This document shows, piece after piece, positions 54,952 through 64,000 of a stretch of 64,000 bases of DNA. The notes beneath the pieces were generated by a model. That model saw nothing but the letters and a program-made list of their open reading frames with translations, was not told where the DNA came from and searched no databases. The number at the start of each line of letters is the position of its first letter. Position 1 is the stretch's first letter. The stretch comes from Streptomyces sp. TLI_235. GTDB lineage: Bacteria; Actinomycetota; Actinomycetes; Streptomycetales; Streptomycetaceae. The translations under genes were made by a program, and so were the position numbers. The DNA lies in contig NSGV01000001.1 in assembly GCA_002300355.1 (NCBI GenBank), positions 2,790,001-2,854,000 on the forward strand. The letters run 5' to 3'.

Positions 54952-56064
54952 CTATTCCCGGCCGGCCACGGCCGGCGTGCGGGTCGCGGTGCTCCGCGCC
55001 GAGGGGCTCGGGGTGCTGTCGGCCGGGTTGGACGGCTGGATGCTCACCACGGACTGCGGGACGGTGCCGTCGACCGCCAGGGCGGCCCACAGCTGGGCGG
55101 CCTGGGGCGTGCGCGGGACGACCCGGTTGGGGTCGCTGGGCGCGCTCACCACCGGCAGGGTCACCATGGTCATCTGGTCCGGCCCGATGCCCTTGAGGGT
55201 GTTGGCGAGGCCGACCAGGGCGCTGACCGAGGCGAGGTCGGAGTCGGTGGTCATCGACCTGGTGAGCTTGTCGGCGATCGACCACAGGTGGGCCGGGTTG
55301 GAGGTGAGCCCGAGCGAGCCGACCTGCTTCATGATCGACTTCACCATCTGCTGCTGCAGCTCGATCCGGCCGAGGTCGCTGCCGTTGCCGACGCCGTGCC
55401 GGGTCCGGACGAAGGCCAGCGCCTGGGCGCCGCTCAGGTGGTGGCTGCCGGCCGCCAGGTGCAGTCCGCTGTCCTGGTCGGAGATGTCGACGGTGGTGGT
55501 GACGTCCACCCCGCCGATGGCGTCGATCAGGCCCGCGAAGCCGGCGAAGTCCACCTCGACGAAGTGGTCCATCCGCAGCCCGGTGAGCTGCTCGGTCGTC
55601 TTCACCGCGCAGGCCGGGCCGCCGACCTCGTACGCGGAGTTGAACATGGCGCTGCGCAGGGTCGGGGTGGCGGTGCCGTCCGGGGCGGTGCAGGCCGGGC
55701 GGGCGACCAGGGTGTCGCGCGGAATGCTGATCACCGAGGCGGCGGTGTGCTCGCGGTTGACGTGCACCACCATCGCGGTGTCCGAGCGGGCGGTGTCGCC
55801 GACCGCGCCGCCGGCCAGCGAGTGGTTGGCGCCGGCCCGGGAGTCCGAACCGAGCAGCAGGATGTTGAAGGCGCCGCCCACCGAGGCGGGCGGACGACCG
55901 GGGCCGAGCTGGGTGTCGATGTCGACGCTGCGGATGTTGCCGTTGAGCTTCCAGTACGCGTAGCCGGCCGCACCCGCACCCACCAGCAGCAGCCCGATCG
56001 CGGAGAACACCGCGATGCGCAGCACCTTGCGGCGTCTGCTTCGAGGCTCACTCCGATCGGACAT
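54952..56064 (-). CDS. LytR-CpsA-Psr (LCP) family phosphotransferase
   Basis: A 370-aa type II membrane protein: basic N terminus, one membrane helix (residues 17-38), then the LCP domain with LLLGSDSR, ISIPRDTLV, and VEVDFAGFAGLIDAIGGVDV and the arginines of the polyprenyl-phosphate pocket (LAFVRTRHG). LCP proteins attach teichoic or arabinogalactan-type polymers to peptidoglycan, consistent with the WecA-like transferase nearby. The ATG at 56064 follows GGGGAGGAG. Ser/Thr/Pro tail at the C terminus. Confidence 0.93.
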   Translation of the reverse strand: MSDRSEPRSRRRKVLRIAVFSAIGLLLVGAGAAGYAYWKLNGNIRSVDIDTQLGPGRPPASVGGAFNILLLGSDSRAGANHSLAGGAVGDTARSDTAMVVHVNREHTAASVISIPRDTLVARPACTAPDGTATPTLRSAMFNSAYEVGGPACAVKTTEQLTGLRMDHFVEVDFAGFAGLIDAIGGVDVTTTVDISDQDSGLHLAAGSHHLSGAQALAFVRTRHGVGNGSDLGRIELQQQMVKSIMKQVGSLGLTSNPAHLWSIADKLTRSMTTDSDLASVSALVGLANTLKGIGPDQMTMVTLPVVSAPSDPNRVVPRTPQAAQLWAALAVDGTVPQSVVSIQPSNPADSTPSPSARSTATRTPAVAGRE

Positions 56065-56188
56065 CTCCTCCCCTTTCTGCTCGAACGGGGCTTTTCGAGC
56101 ATAAGGGAATCCGTCCTCCGCCGATCGGCGGAGGGCTGCGGCCCCGGGCGGTCTCCGCGGCCCGGGCCCGACGCAGGCCCCACGGAGA

Positions 56189-56231
56189 AGGGCGAGGCCC
56201 CCACCGCGGATGCGGTGCGGGGCCTCGCCCT
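56189..56231 (-). terminator. Terminator after rho
   Basis: A 13-bp perfect stem (56189-56201 with 56219-56231) holding an inner ACCGC/GCGGT hairpin, 16 nt beyond the rho stop. Confidence 0.88.
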
Positions 56232-56246
56232 GCGGCGCGAGCCGGA

Positions 56247-58325
56247 TCAGTCGCCGGAACCGGGGGTGGTCTTGGCGATCTGCATCAGGAACTCGGCGTT
56301 GCTCTTGGTCTGCTTCATCTTGTCCAGGAGCAGCTCGATGGCCTGCTGCGAGTCGAGCGCGTGCAGCACCCGGCGGAGCTTCCAGGTGACCGCCAGCTCC
56401 TCCTTGCCGAGCAGGATCTCCTCCTTGCGGGTGGAGGACGCGTCGACGTCCACCGCCGGGAAGATCCGCTTGTCGGAGAGCTTGCGGTCGAGCTTGAGCT
56501 CCATGTTGCCGGTGCCCTTGAACTCCTCGAAGACGACCTCGTCGGCACGGGAGCCGGTCTCCACCAGGGCGGTGGCGAGGATCGTCAGCGAGCCGCCGTT
56601 CTCGATGTTGCGCGCGGCGCCGAAGAACTTCTTCGGCGGGTAGAGCGCGGTCGAGTCGACACCACCGGACAGGATGCGGCCGGAGGCGGGCGCCGCCAGG
56701 TTGTAGGCGCGGCCCAGGCGGGTGATCGAGTCCAGCAGGATCACCACGTCGTGGCCCAGCTCCACCAGGCGCTTGGCACGCTCGATGGCGAGCTCGGCGA
56801 CGGTGGTGTGGTCCTCGGCCGGACGGTCGAAGGTCGAGGAGATGACCTCGCCCTTGACCGACCGCTGCATGTCGGTGACCTCTTCGGGACGCTCGTCGAC
56901 GAGGACGACCATCAGGTGGCACTCGGGGTTGTTGTGGGTGATCGCGTTGGCGATCGCCTGCATGATCATCGTCTTGCCGGTCTTCGGCGGGGCGACGATC
57001 AGACCGCGCTGGCCCTTGCCGATCGGCGACACGAGGTCGATGATCCGGGTCGTCAGCACGCCCGGGTCGGTCTCCAGGCGCAGCCGCTCCTGCGGGTACA
57101 GCGGGGTCAGCTTGCCGAACTCGGGGCGGTTGCGGGAACCGTCCGGGTCCGTGCCGTTGACCGAGTCGAGGCGGACCATCGCGTTGAACTTCTCGCGGCG
57201 CTCGCCGTCGCGGGGCTGGCGCACCGCACCGGTGATGGCGTCGCCCTTGCGCAGGCCGTGCTTGCGCACCTGGGCGAGCGAGACGTAGACGTCGTTCTGC
57301 CCCGGCAGGTAGCCGGAGGTGCGGACGAACGCGTAGTTGTCGAGGATGTCGAGGATGCCCGCGACCGGGATGAGGACGTCGTCCTCGCCGATCTGCGGCT
57401 CGGGGGCGCTGCCCTCGAAGCCCTCGCGGCGGCCGCCACGGCCCCGGCGGTCGCGGTAACGGCCGCGCCGGCCCCGGCGGCCGTCGCCGAACTCGTCGTC
57501 GTCGTAGCCGCCGGCCTGCTGCTGCCCGGCGGGCTGGCCCTGGCGCGCGGCCGGGCCGTCCTGCTGGGTGCCGGTCTGCGGCTGGCCCTGGCGGTCGGCC
57601 CGGTCGCGGTCGCGGCGATTGCGGCGGTCGCGGCGGGACTCGCGGGACTCGCTGTCCTGGCCGTCGGCGGCCTCGGTGCGCTCGCCGCCCTCGCGGCGGT
57701 CGCGCCGGTCACGGCGGTCGCGGCGCTCGGTGCGGGCCGCCTCGCCCTCGACGGGGCGCTGCTCGGCGGTCCGGGTCTCGGCCTTGGCCTCGGCGACCAC
57801 GGTGCCGGCCGGCTCGGCGGCGACCTCGGCGACCGGGGCACCGGCCGCGGAGGTGGCGCGGCGGCGGGTGCGCTCGGCACGGGCCGGGGCGGCCTCCGCA
57901 GCGGCCTGGACCGGGATCTCGATCTGGGTCTGCGGCTGCTCCGCGGCAGCGGCTGCGGCGGCGGCGCGGGTGCGGCGGGCCGGCTTCTCCTCGGCGGCCT
58001 TGGCGGCGGGCGCCTCCTCGGCGGGGGCGGCGGCAGCCGCCTTGGTGGCGGTGCGCTTGGCGGCCGGAGCGGGCGCGGCGGCGCCGGCGAGCAGCGGGTC
58101 GCCGCCGCTCTTCTCCTTGATGGCCTCGATGAGCTGGCTCTTGCGCATCCGTCCGGTACCGCTGATACCGAGGCCCGTGGCGAGCTTCTGCAGCTCGGCA
58201 AGGACCAGGCCGTCGAGGCCTGCGGCGGCGCTGCGACGGCGCCTGGCCGGGGCCGCGGGGGCGGCGGCTGCGTCCGACGCGTCGGCGTCCGGGCGCGCGC
58301 CCATCAGATCGGTGGTGTCGCTCAC
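56247..58325 (-). CDS. rho: Transcription termination factor Rho with long inserted N-terminal region
   Basis: A 692-aa Rho. An N-terminal RhoN-type helical motif (residues about 36-75, [21 protein letters not shown]), then roughly 230 residues rich in Ala, Glu and then Arg/Asp/Gln/Gly (repeated [20 protein letters not shown]), followed by the cold-shock RNA-binding domain and the RecA-type motor (Walker [10 protein letters not shown], Walker [15 protein letters not shown]-loop and R-loop GTGNMELKL). Actinobacterial Rho carries such insertions, which add RNA-binding capacity. ATG at 58325. A long leader lies upstream. Confidence 0.96.
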   Translation of the reverse strand: MSDTTDLMGARPDADASDAAAAPAAPARRRRSAAAGLDGLVLAELQKLATGLGISGTGRMRKSQLIEAIKEKSGGDPLLAGAAAPAPAAKRTATKAAAAAPAEEAPAAKAAEEKPARRTRAAAAAAAAEQPQTQIEIPVQAAAEAAPARAERTRRRATSAAGAPVAEVAAEPAGTVVAEAKAETRTAEQRPVEGEAARTERRDRRDRRDRREGGERTEAADGQDSESRESRRDRRNRRDRDRADRQGQPQTGTQQDGPAARQGQPAGQQQAGGYDDDEFGDGRRGRRGRYRDRRGRGGRREGFEGSAPEPQIGEDDVLIPVAGILDILDNYAFVRTSGYLPGQNDVYVSLAQVRKHGLRKGDAITGAVRQPRDGERREKFNAMVRLDSVNGTDPDGSRNRPEFGKLTPLYPQERLRLETDPGVLTTRIIDLVSPIGKGQRGLIVAPPKTGKTMIMQAIANAITHNNPECHLMVVLVDERPEEVTDMQRSVKGEVISSTFDRPAEDHTTVAELAIERAKRLVELGHDVVILLDSITRLGRAYNLAAPASGRILSGGVDSTALYPPKKFFGAARNIENGGSLTILATALVETGSRADEVVFEEFKGTGNMELKLDRKLSDKRIFPAVDVDASSTRKEEILLGKEELAVTWKLRRVLHALDSQQAIELLLDKMKQTKSNAEFLMQIAKTTPGSGD

Positions 58326-58882
58326 TAAGGGTCCTTCCCTGGAGCGGACGTCGGCCTGTCTGGCACGGCGACCGGTTGTGCTGTCCTGACCAACGCCGAA
58401 TCACGCTGGTCCGAGGCGGTTGTCCCCCCGAAAGGACCAGCCGATCGGGTGGACGCTGCGAATGTGCGGTGCACTGTGGTGCGAAGTGGCGCGGTGGGCC
58501 GGTCTCGTGCCGGCCTCGCTGCCTGTGGTTCCCGGGCCCCCGTCGCGTGGCGGTACCTCGGGCTCCGCCCGCCCGTGCCTCAGTGCGGAGGCCGCGGATG
58601 GGAGTCAGGTGCCGTCACGGCTTCGGGATGCGCCGCAGTCGCGCAGGCAGGCTGCGTACGCGCTGTGGTGGGCTCCCGGAAAATCGTGGTCCCGTCCTTC
58701 CGGACCCTGCAGGTGCGGACGGTGCCAACCTTAAGGGGCGGGATCGGGACGTGGCGCACCGAGCCCCGGAGGGTGTCTGGTGCAGCAATGAGGTTAACAC
58801 TACCGACCCCCTGACACATTCCCCAGCCCTGTTCTTGTCAATCGTTTCCGTCCCCGCGGGTGTGGCCGCGTTCGTTGTCGGC
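58326..58882 (-). other. rho upstream region, probable long leader
   Basis: About 557 bp with no supported gene. On the minus strand TTGACA (58841-58836) and downstream TAGTGT elements lie about 460-500 nt before the ATG, so rho probably has a leader of several hundred nucleotides; a CTGGTCC/GGACCAG stem (58406-58440) lies within it. Autoregulation through this leader is inference. Confidence 0.5.
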
Positions 58883-59800
58883 TCAGACGTCGAGCGGCAG
58901 GACGCACGCACCGGTACGGTCCAACTCCAGCCGGTGGGCGGCGAACTCGGGCCCGCCGAGGCCGAGCACCTTCTCCGCGGAGGCCTCGTCGGTGAGCGCC
59001 AGCACGGTGGGGCCCGCGCCGGAGATCACGGCCGGCACGCCGTGCGCACGCAGCGCGCCCACCAGCGCGGCGCTGTCGGGCATCGCGGAGGCGCGGTAGT
59101 CCTGGTGGAGGCGGTCCTCGGTGGCGGTGAGCAGCAGCTCGGGGCGGCGGGTGAGGGCCTCGACGAGCAGCGCGGCGCGGCCGGCGTTGACGGCGGCGTC
59201 GGCGAGCGGGACGGTCTTCGGCAGCAGGCCTCGGGCGGTCTCGGTGAGCACCTCGTTCGCGGGCACGAAGACCACCGGGACGACCTGCTCGGAGGGGTCG
59301 AGCACGATGGTGCGGGCGCCGTCCTCGGCCGTCCAGGCCACCGTGAAGTTGCCGCGCAGGCAGGCGGCGACGTTGTCCGGGTGGCCCTCCAGCTCGGAGG
59401 CGAGCGCGAGCAGGGCGTCGTCGTCGAGCGCGTTCGCCCCGCCGATGGTGACGGCGCGGGCGGCGACGATGCCGGCGCAGATGGCGGCGGAGGAAGAGCC
59501 GAGGCCGCGGCCGTGCGGTATGCGGTTGGCGCAGACGACCTCGAGGCCGCGCGGCTGGCCGCCGAGGCGCTCGAAGGCGGCCCGCATGGAGCGGACGACG
59601 AGGTGGCGCTCGTCGCGCGGCAGGCTGTCGGAACCCTCGCCGGCGATGTCGACCGAGAGGCCGGAGTCGGCGACGCGGACGACGATGTCGTCGTAGAGAC
59701 CCAGGGCGAGTCCGAAGGCGTCGAAGCCGGGGCCGAGGTTGGCGCTGGTCGCGGGGACCCGGACCCGGACGGCGGCGGCACGGAACGCAGGACCGGCCAT
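58883..59800 (-). CDS. thrB: Homoserine kinase
   Basis: A 305-aa GHMP kinase: VPATSANLGPGFDAFGLAL N-terminal substrate motif, ATP loop PHGRGLGSSSAA, and C-terminal VISGAGPTVLAL. It phosphorylates homoserine for threonine synthesis. The ATG at 59800 follows AGGAGAG. It is separated from thrC by 328 bp containing a terminator, so it has its own promoter. Confidence 0.96.
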   Translation of the reverse strand: MAGPAFRAAAVRVRVPATSANLGPGFDAFGLALGLYDDIVVRVADSGLSVDIAGEGSDSLPRDERHLVVRSMRAAFERLGGQPRGLEVVCANRIPHGRGLGSSSAAICAGIVAARAVTIGGANALDDDALLALASELEGHPDNVAACLRGNFTVAWTAEDGARTIVLDPSEQVVPVVFVPANEVLTETARGLLPKTVPLADAAVNAGRAALLVEALTRRPELLLTATEDRLHQDYRASAMPDSAALVGALRAHGVPAVISGAGPTVLALTDEASAEKVLGLGGPEFAAHRLELDRTGACVLPLDV

Positions 59801-60128
59801 GCGGTGGACTCTCCTGGGGAGTGAGGGCTGCCCGAAGGGATGGGGCCAGCGGTGGTACGGCCGCGGGGCCACTGGACTCCAGGGACCCGGCGGTGCGGGA
59901 AATTGCGCGTCCATGCGCGTCCCGACGGAACCAGCCTATCGAAGACAGGTTCCACAGCGGTACACCCTGCTCGGCACCGATCGGCCGTGTTGCCCTTTGT
60001 GGCCGGAAACGATGCGGAATTGAGCGGGGAAATCAGTGCGGAATCAACACGTACGTGTCATCGGCGGACGGCCGCGGGCCGACCCCCGAAAGGGTCGGCC
60101 CGGGTCGTGCGGGTCGGCTGAGCCACCG
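59801..60128. other. thrC-thrB spacer with terminator and palindrome
   Basis: 328 bp. Holds the thrC terminator (60075-60102) and the perfect palindrome ACACGTACGTGT (60047-60058) about 250 bp upstream of thrB. No gene seen. Confidence 0.6.
60075..60102 (-). terminator. Terminator after thrC
   Basis: An 11-bp perfect stem (60075-60085 with 60092-60102) around CCGAAA, 27 nt after the thrC stop. Confidence 0.85.
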
Positions 60129-61229
60129 TCAGTCGAGCAGGCCGAGGCGGCGCGCGGCGGACTCGGCGTCGACCGGGACGATCTCCGGGCGCTGCGGGGC
60201 GCCGGCCACCGCCCAGTCCGGGTCCTTCAGGCCGTTGCCGGTGACGGTGCAGACGATCCGCTGGCCCGGATCGACCAGCCCGGCCTCGGCCTTGGCCAGC
60301 AGGCCGGCCACGCCGGACGCCGAGGAGGGCTCCACGAAGACACCCTCCTGCGAGGCCAACAGCCGGTAAGCGGAGAGGATCTGACGGTCGGTCACCTTGT
60401 CGATGAGGCCGCCGGACTCGTCGCGCGCGGCGATCGCGTACTCCCACGAGGCCGGGTTGCCGATCCGGATCGCGGTGGCGATGGTCTGCGGGGAGCGGAC
60501 GGGGGCGCCGTCGACGATCGGGGCCGAACCGGCCGCCTGGAAGCCCCACATCCGCGGGGTGCGGGTGGCCAGGCCGTCCGCGGCGTACTCCCGGTACCCC
60601 TTCCAGTACGCGGTGATGTTGCCCGCGTTGCCGACCGGCAGGATGTGGATGTCGGGGGCGTCGCCGAGCATGTCGACGATCTCGAAGGCGGCGGTCTTCT
60701 GACCCTCGATCCGCACCGGGTTCACCGAATTGACCAGCGCCACCGGGTACTTCTCGGACAGCTCGCGGGCCAGCGTGAGGCAGTCGTCGAAGTTGCCGTC
60801 CACCTGCAGGATGTGCGCGCCGTGGATGATGGCCTGGCCCATCTTGCCGAGGGCGATCTTGCCCTGCGGGACGAGCACCGCCGGCACCATGCCGGCCCGC
60901 ACCGCGTAGGCGGCGGCGGAGGCCGAGGTGTTGCCGGTGGAGGCGCAGATGACGGCCTGGGCGCCGTCCTCCTTCGCCTTGGAGATGGCCATCGTCATGC
61001 CGCGGTCCTTGAAGGACCCGGTGGGGTTGGCGCCCTCGACCTTGAGGTACACGTCGCAGCCGGTGCGCTCGGAGAGCACCTGGGCGGGGACGAGCGGCGT
61101 GCCGCCCTCCAGCAGGGTCACCACGGGCGTGGCCGCGGTGACCGGAAGCCGGTCGCGGTACTCCTCGATGAGGCCCCGCCACTGGTGGGTGCGGGCGCCG
61201 CTCACTCTGCTCTCGGCGATGGCGTTCAT
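60129..61229 (-). CDS. thrC: Threonine synthase
   Basis: A 366-aa PLP-dependent fold-type II enzyme: [11 protein letters not shown] with the Schiff-base lysine, [14 protein letters not shown], and [14 protein letters not shown]. It converts O-phosphohomoserine to threonine. The ATG at 61229 follows AAGGGGAG and begins 5 nt after the hom stop, so hom and thrC form an operon. Length matches the short actinobacterial class. Confidence 0.96.
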   Translation of the reverse strand: MNAIAESRVSGARTHQWRGLIEEYRDRLPVTAATPVVTLLEGGTPLVPAQVLSERTGCDVYLKVEGANPTGSFKDRGMTMAISKAKEDGAQAVICASTGNTSASAAAYAVRAGMVPAVLVPQGKIALGKMGQAIIHGAHILQVDGNFDDCLTLARELSEKYPVALVNSVNPVRIEGQKTAAFEIVDMLGDAPDIHILPVGNAGNITAYWKGYREYAADGLATRTPRMWGFQAAGSAPIVDGAPVRSPQTIATAIRIGNPASWEYAIAARDESGGLIDKVTDRQILSAYRLLASQEGVFVEPSSASGVAGLLAKAEAGLVDPGQRIVCTVTGNGLKDPDWAVAGAPQRPEIVPVDAESAARRLGLLD

Positions 61230-61234
61230 GTCGA

Positions 61235-62524
61235 TTACTCCCCTTCGACCCGCATGATGCTGGCCACGTCGCGCACGCTGTCCAGCGCGCGGAGCTTGTC
61301 GACCGTCGCCGACAGGGCGGCGTCGGTGGCGCGGTGGGTGACCACGACGAGCGACGCGTCGCCGTCGCGGCCCTGCTGGCGCACGGTGTCGATGGAGACG
61401 CCGTGCTCGGCGAAGACGGACGCGACCTGGGCGAGCACGCCCGCGCGGTCGTCGACGTCCAGGCTGACGTGGTAGCGGGTGACGACCTCGTCCATCGGCT
61501 TGGCCGGCAGGCGGGTGTACACCGAGTCGCCCGGGCCGGTGGCACCGGCCAGTTTGTTGCGGCAGACCGCGACCAGGTCGCCGAGGACGGCGGAGGCGGT
61601 CGGCGAACCGCCGGCGCCCGGGCCGTAGAACATCAGCCGGCCGGCCGCCTCGGACTCCACGAACACCGCGTTGTACGCCTCGCGGACGGAGGCCAGCGGG
61701 TGCGACAGCGGGATCATCGCCGGGTGGACGCGGGCGGTGACGGACTCGCCGTCCGCGGCGCGCTCGCAGATCGCCAGCAGTTTGACCACGCAGCCCATCT
61801 GCTGGGCGGAGGCGATGTCCGCGGCGGTCACCTCGGTGATGCCCTCGCGGTAGACCTCGGCCGCGGTGACCCGGGTGTGGAAGGCGATGCCGGCCAGGAT
61901 CGCGGCCTTGGCGGCGGCGTCGAAGCCCTCGACGTCCGCGGTCGGGTCGGCCTCGGCGTAACCCAGCGCGGTGGCCTCCTCCAGCGCCTCGGAGTACCCG
62001 GCGCCGGTGGTGTCCATCTTGTCGAGGATGAAGTTGGTGGTGCCGTTGACGATGCCCAGCACCCGGTTGACCTTGTCGCCGGCCAGCGACTCGCGCAGCG
62101 GGCGGATCAGCGGGATCGCGCCGGCGACCGCGGCCTCGTAGTAGAGGTCGACGCCGGCCGCGGCGGCCTTCTCGTGCAGCTCGGCGCCGTCCTGGGCGAG
62201 CAGCGCCTTGTTGGCGGAGACCACCGAGGCGCCGTTGGCGAAGGCCGACAGGATGTGCTGCCTGGACGGCTCGATGCCGCCCACCACCTCGACCACCACG
62301 TCGATGTCGCCCCGGTTGACCAGGGCCTCCGCGTCGGTGGTGATCAGGTGCTCGGGCACCCCGGGCCGAACCCGGCCGGCCCGGCGGACGGCGATCCCGG
62401 CGAGTTCGACCGGCGCGCCGATCCGCGCGGCGAGGTCGTCGGCCGTCGTCGTCATGATGCGCGCCACCTCGGAGCCCACCACACCACAGCCCAGCAACGC
62501 CACCTTCAGCGGGCGCGTACGCAT
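61235..62524 (-). CDS. hom: Homoserine dehydrogenase
   Basis: A 429-aa enzyme with an NAD(P) domain ([10 protein letters not shown]), the catalytic domain ([24 protein letters not shown], the Lys/Asp region [12 protein letters not shown]) and a C-terminal ACT domain (from about residue 350, [22 protein letters not shown]) that binds threonine for feedback control. It makes homoserine. The ATG at 62524 is preferred for ribosome-site spacing over the ATG one codon earlier. Confidence 0.96.
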   Translation of the reverse strand: MRTRPLKVALLGCGVVGSEVARIMTTTADDLAARIGAPVELAGIAVRRAGRVRPGVPEHLITTDAEALVNRGDIDVVVEVVGGIEPSRQHILSAFANGASVVSANKALLAQDGAELHEKAAAAGVDLYYEAAVAGAIPLIRPLRESLAGDKVNRVLGIVNGTTNFILDKMDTTGAGYSEALEEATALGYAEADPTADVEGFDAAAKAAILAGIAFHTRVTAAEVYREGITEVTAADIASAQQMGCVVKLLAICERAADGESVTARVHPAMIPLSHPLASVREAYNAVFVESEAAGRLMFYGPGAGGSPTASAVLGDLVAVCRNKLAGATGPGDSVYTRLPAKPMDEVVTRYHVSLDVDDRAGVLAQVASVFAEHGVSIDTVRQQGRDGDASLVVVTHRATDAALSATVDKLRALDSVRDVASIMRVEGE

Positions 62525-62618
62525 CATCCGACTCCGCTCTGCATTCTCGGTCTCCGCCGGGCAATTCCGGATGCCCGACGGTATTCGGTCTCTACCAGTC
62601 TCCGGGACTTTCCGCACA

Positions 62619-62648
62619 GATCTACGCCCGGTCCATGATTTGAGACAA
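62619..62648 (-). promoter_or_regulatory. Candidate hom-thrC promoter
   Basis: On the minus strand TTGTCT (62648-62643), an 18-bp spacer and TAGATC (62624-62619), about 95 bp upstream of hom. A CGGGCA/TGCCCG hairpin (62558-62577) lies in the leader. Confidence 0.45.
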
Positions 62649-62656
62649 GGATTTCG

Positions 62657-64000
62657 TCAGCCGATATCAAGACGCAGGAGATCCTCCTCCGTCTCGCGCC
62701 TGACGATCACCCGGGCCGCACCGTCCAGGACGGCGACCACGGGGGGCTTGAGGGCGTGGTTGTAGTTGCTGGCCATCGACCGGCAGTACGCTCCGGTGGC
62801 CGGCACCGCGATCAGGTCGCCCGCGGCCAGGTCGGCCGGGAGGAAGGCGTCCCGGACCACGATGTCGCCGGACTCGCAGTGCTTGCCCACCACGCGGACC
62901 AGCATCGGCTCGGCCTCGCTGGTGCGCGAGACCAGCGCCACCGAGTACTCGGCGTCGTACAGCGCGGTGCGGATGTTGTCCGACATGCCGCCGTCCACGC
63001 TGACGTAGGTGCGCAGGCCCTCCAGCGGCTTCACCGTGCCCACCTCGTACAGGGTGAACGCGGTCGGGCCGACGATCGCGCGGCCCGGCTCCACCGACAG
63101 CCGGGGCGCGGCCAGGTTCGCGGCGGCGCACTCGCGGCGGACGATCTCGGTCAGCGAGGCGGCGATCTCGGCGGGCTCCCGCGGGTCGTCGTCGCTGGTG
63201 TACGCGATGCCGAGGCCGCCGCCCAGGTCGATCTCGGGCAGTTCGACGCCGTGCTCGTCGCGGATCTCGGCCAGCAGGCCGACCACCCGGCGGGCCGCGA
63301 CCTCGAAACCGGCGGTGTCGAAGATCTGCGAGCCGATGTGCGAGTGGATGCCGCGCAGCTCCAGCGCCTCCGGGTGCGCGAGCACCCGCCGGACGGCCTC
63401 CGCGGCCGAACCGCCGTTCAGCGACAGGCCGAACTTCTGGTCCTCGTGCGCGGTGGCGATGAACTCGTGGGTGTGCGCCTCGACGCCGACCGTGATCCGG
63501 ATCAGCACCCGCTGGCGGACGCCCTGCCGCTCGGCCACCCCGGCCAGCCGCTCGATCTCCTCGTAGGAGTCGACGACGATGTGGCCGACCCCGGCCTTCA
63601 CCGCCTGCTCGAGCTCGAGCACCGACTTGTTGTTGCCGTGCAGCGCCAGCCGCTCCCCCGGCATGCCGGCGGCGAGTGCCACGGCGAGCTCGCCGCCGCT
63701 GCACACGTCGAGGTTGAGGCCCTCCTCGTGCAGCCAGCGGACGACCGCCTTGGAGAGGAAGGCCTTGCCGGCGTAGTAGACGTCCGCGTCCGCCCCGAAG
63801 GCGTCCCGCCAGGCCCGGGCCCGGGCCCGGAAGTCCGCCTCGTCCATCAGGTACGCGGGGGTGCCGAACTCGGCCGCCAGCGCCTTCACGTCGAGGCCGC
63901 CGACGGTCACCACGCCGTCCTCGTCGCGGCTGACGGTCCTCGACCACACCTTGGGGTCGAGCGCGTTCAGGTCGGCCGGCGGCGCCTGGTAGTGGCCCTC
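62657..64000 (-). CDS. lysA: Diaminopimelate decarboxylase, N terminus outside window
   Basis: 447 codons present. A fold-type III PLP enzyme: Schiff-base lysine in [23 protein letters not shown] and EPGRAIVG phosphate-binding loops, and the C-terminal substrate residues CESGDIVV and [12 protein letters not shown]. It makes lysine from meso-diaminopimelate. Streptomycete LysA has about 20 more residues at the start; the codons upstream of the apparent GTG at 63949 ([19 protein letters not shown]) match that extension, so the true start lies beyond 64000. Confidence 0.96.
   Translation of the reverse strand, partial: EGHYQAPPADLNALDPKVWSRTVSRDEDGVVTVGGLDVKALAAEFGTPAYLMDEADFRARARAWRDAFGADADVYYAGKAFLSKAVVRWLHEEGLNLDVCSGGELAVALAAGMPGERLALHGNNKSVLELEQAVKAGVGHIVVDSYEEIERLAGVAERQGVRQRVLIRITVGVEAHTHEFIATAHEDQKFGLSLNGGSAAEAVRRVLAHPEALELRGIHSHIGSQIFDTAGFEVAARRVVGLLAEIRDEHGVELPEIDLGGGLGIAYTSDDDPREPAEIAASLTEIVRRECAAANLAAPRLSVEPGRAIVGPTAFTLYEVGTVKPLEGLRTYVSVDGGMSDNIRTALYDAEYSVALVSRTSEAEPMLVRVVGKHCESGDIVVRDAFLPADLAAGDLIAVPATGAYCRSMASNYNHALKPPVVAVLDGAARVIVRRETEEDLLRLDIG

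Noticed and set aside
58420..58734. 104-aa ORF upstream of rho
   Set aside because: No ribosome site or family resemblance; it lies in the probable rho leader on the opposite strand.
58376..59824. 482-aa frame antisense to thrB and the rho leader
   Set aside because: Gly/Gly/Val-rich shadow of the thrB complement with no conserved motif.

Overview
The window is very GC-rich actinobacterial chromosome. Gene content and order identify it as core Streptomycetaceae chromosome (Streptomyces or Kitasatospora; a few features lean to Kitasatospora, but the sequence alone does not settle the genus). From memory, the order follows the S. coelicolor segment from about SCO5415 (icmA) down to SCO5353 (lysA), with local insertions. 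I see no insertion sequence, prophage, CRISPR array, rRNA, tRNA or secondary-metabolite cluster.

Layout. 1-6.6 kb: DUF6230/DUF6114 membrane pair, a thioredoxin-TPR chaperedoxin, a TetR regulator, the coenzyme-B12-dependent isobutyryl-CoA mutase large subunit (icmA), a DUF3817 membrane protein and a MarR regulator. 7-14.4 kb: two tandem secreted M4 metalloproteases with duplicated promoter and leader, a second DUF3817 gene, a DUF2127 membrane protein and three overlapping AIM24-family genes. 14.4-18 kb: an AbsC-like MarR regulator, MeaB GTPase, acetyl-CoA acetyltransferase and methylmalonyl-CoA epimerase. 18-23.5 kb: the hyphal-tip cytoskeleton genes scy and filP. 23.7-39.5 kb: a mixed accessory and housekeeping block with a phytase-like esterase, alpha/beta hydrolase, ABC-2 exporter, LLM oxidoreductase, NucS mismatch endonuclease, a large membrane-anchored P-loop ATPase with an apparent frameshift, a STAS protein, 3-hydroxybutyryl-CoA dehydrogenase, a two-component system, a PduO cobalamin adenosyltransferase and DUF2550. 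39.7-47.6 kb: the complete F1Fo ATP synthase operon atpIBEFHAGDC on the minus strand. 48-58.3 kb: WecA-like transferase, a degenerate SHMT homologue, a frameshifted low-molecular-weight phosphatase, TsaC/Sua5, prmC, prfA, rpmE, an LCP protein and rho. 58.9-64 kb: thrB, thrC, hom and the 3' part of lysA.

How the genes work together. icmA, mce, meaB and pduO form a dispersed module for B12-dependent acyl-CoA rearrangement and cofactor supply; the thiolase and hydroxybutyryl-CoA dehydrogenase handle linked C4 acyl-CoA chemistry. scy and filP organise polar growth. TsaC, PrmC, RF1, L31 and Rho serve translation and transcription termination. hom-thrC-thrB and lysA make aspartate-family amino acids.

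Most of this is conserved core genome, so I do not claim a wholly new system. The best leads are regulatory or evolutionary: paired operators before icmA and before two regulators, a repeated 'minus-10 plus 6 nt plus start codon' architecture suggesting many leaderless mRNAs, a tandem 18-20 bp repeat near nucS, a decoy start codon at atpI, an SHMT homologue that has lost catalytic residues, recent sequence exchange between the two proteases, and two genes each apparently short of a single base in GC-rich runs.
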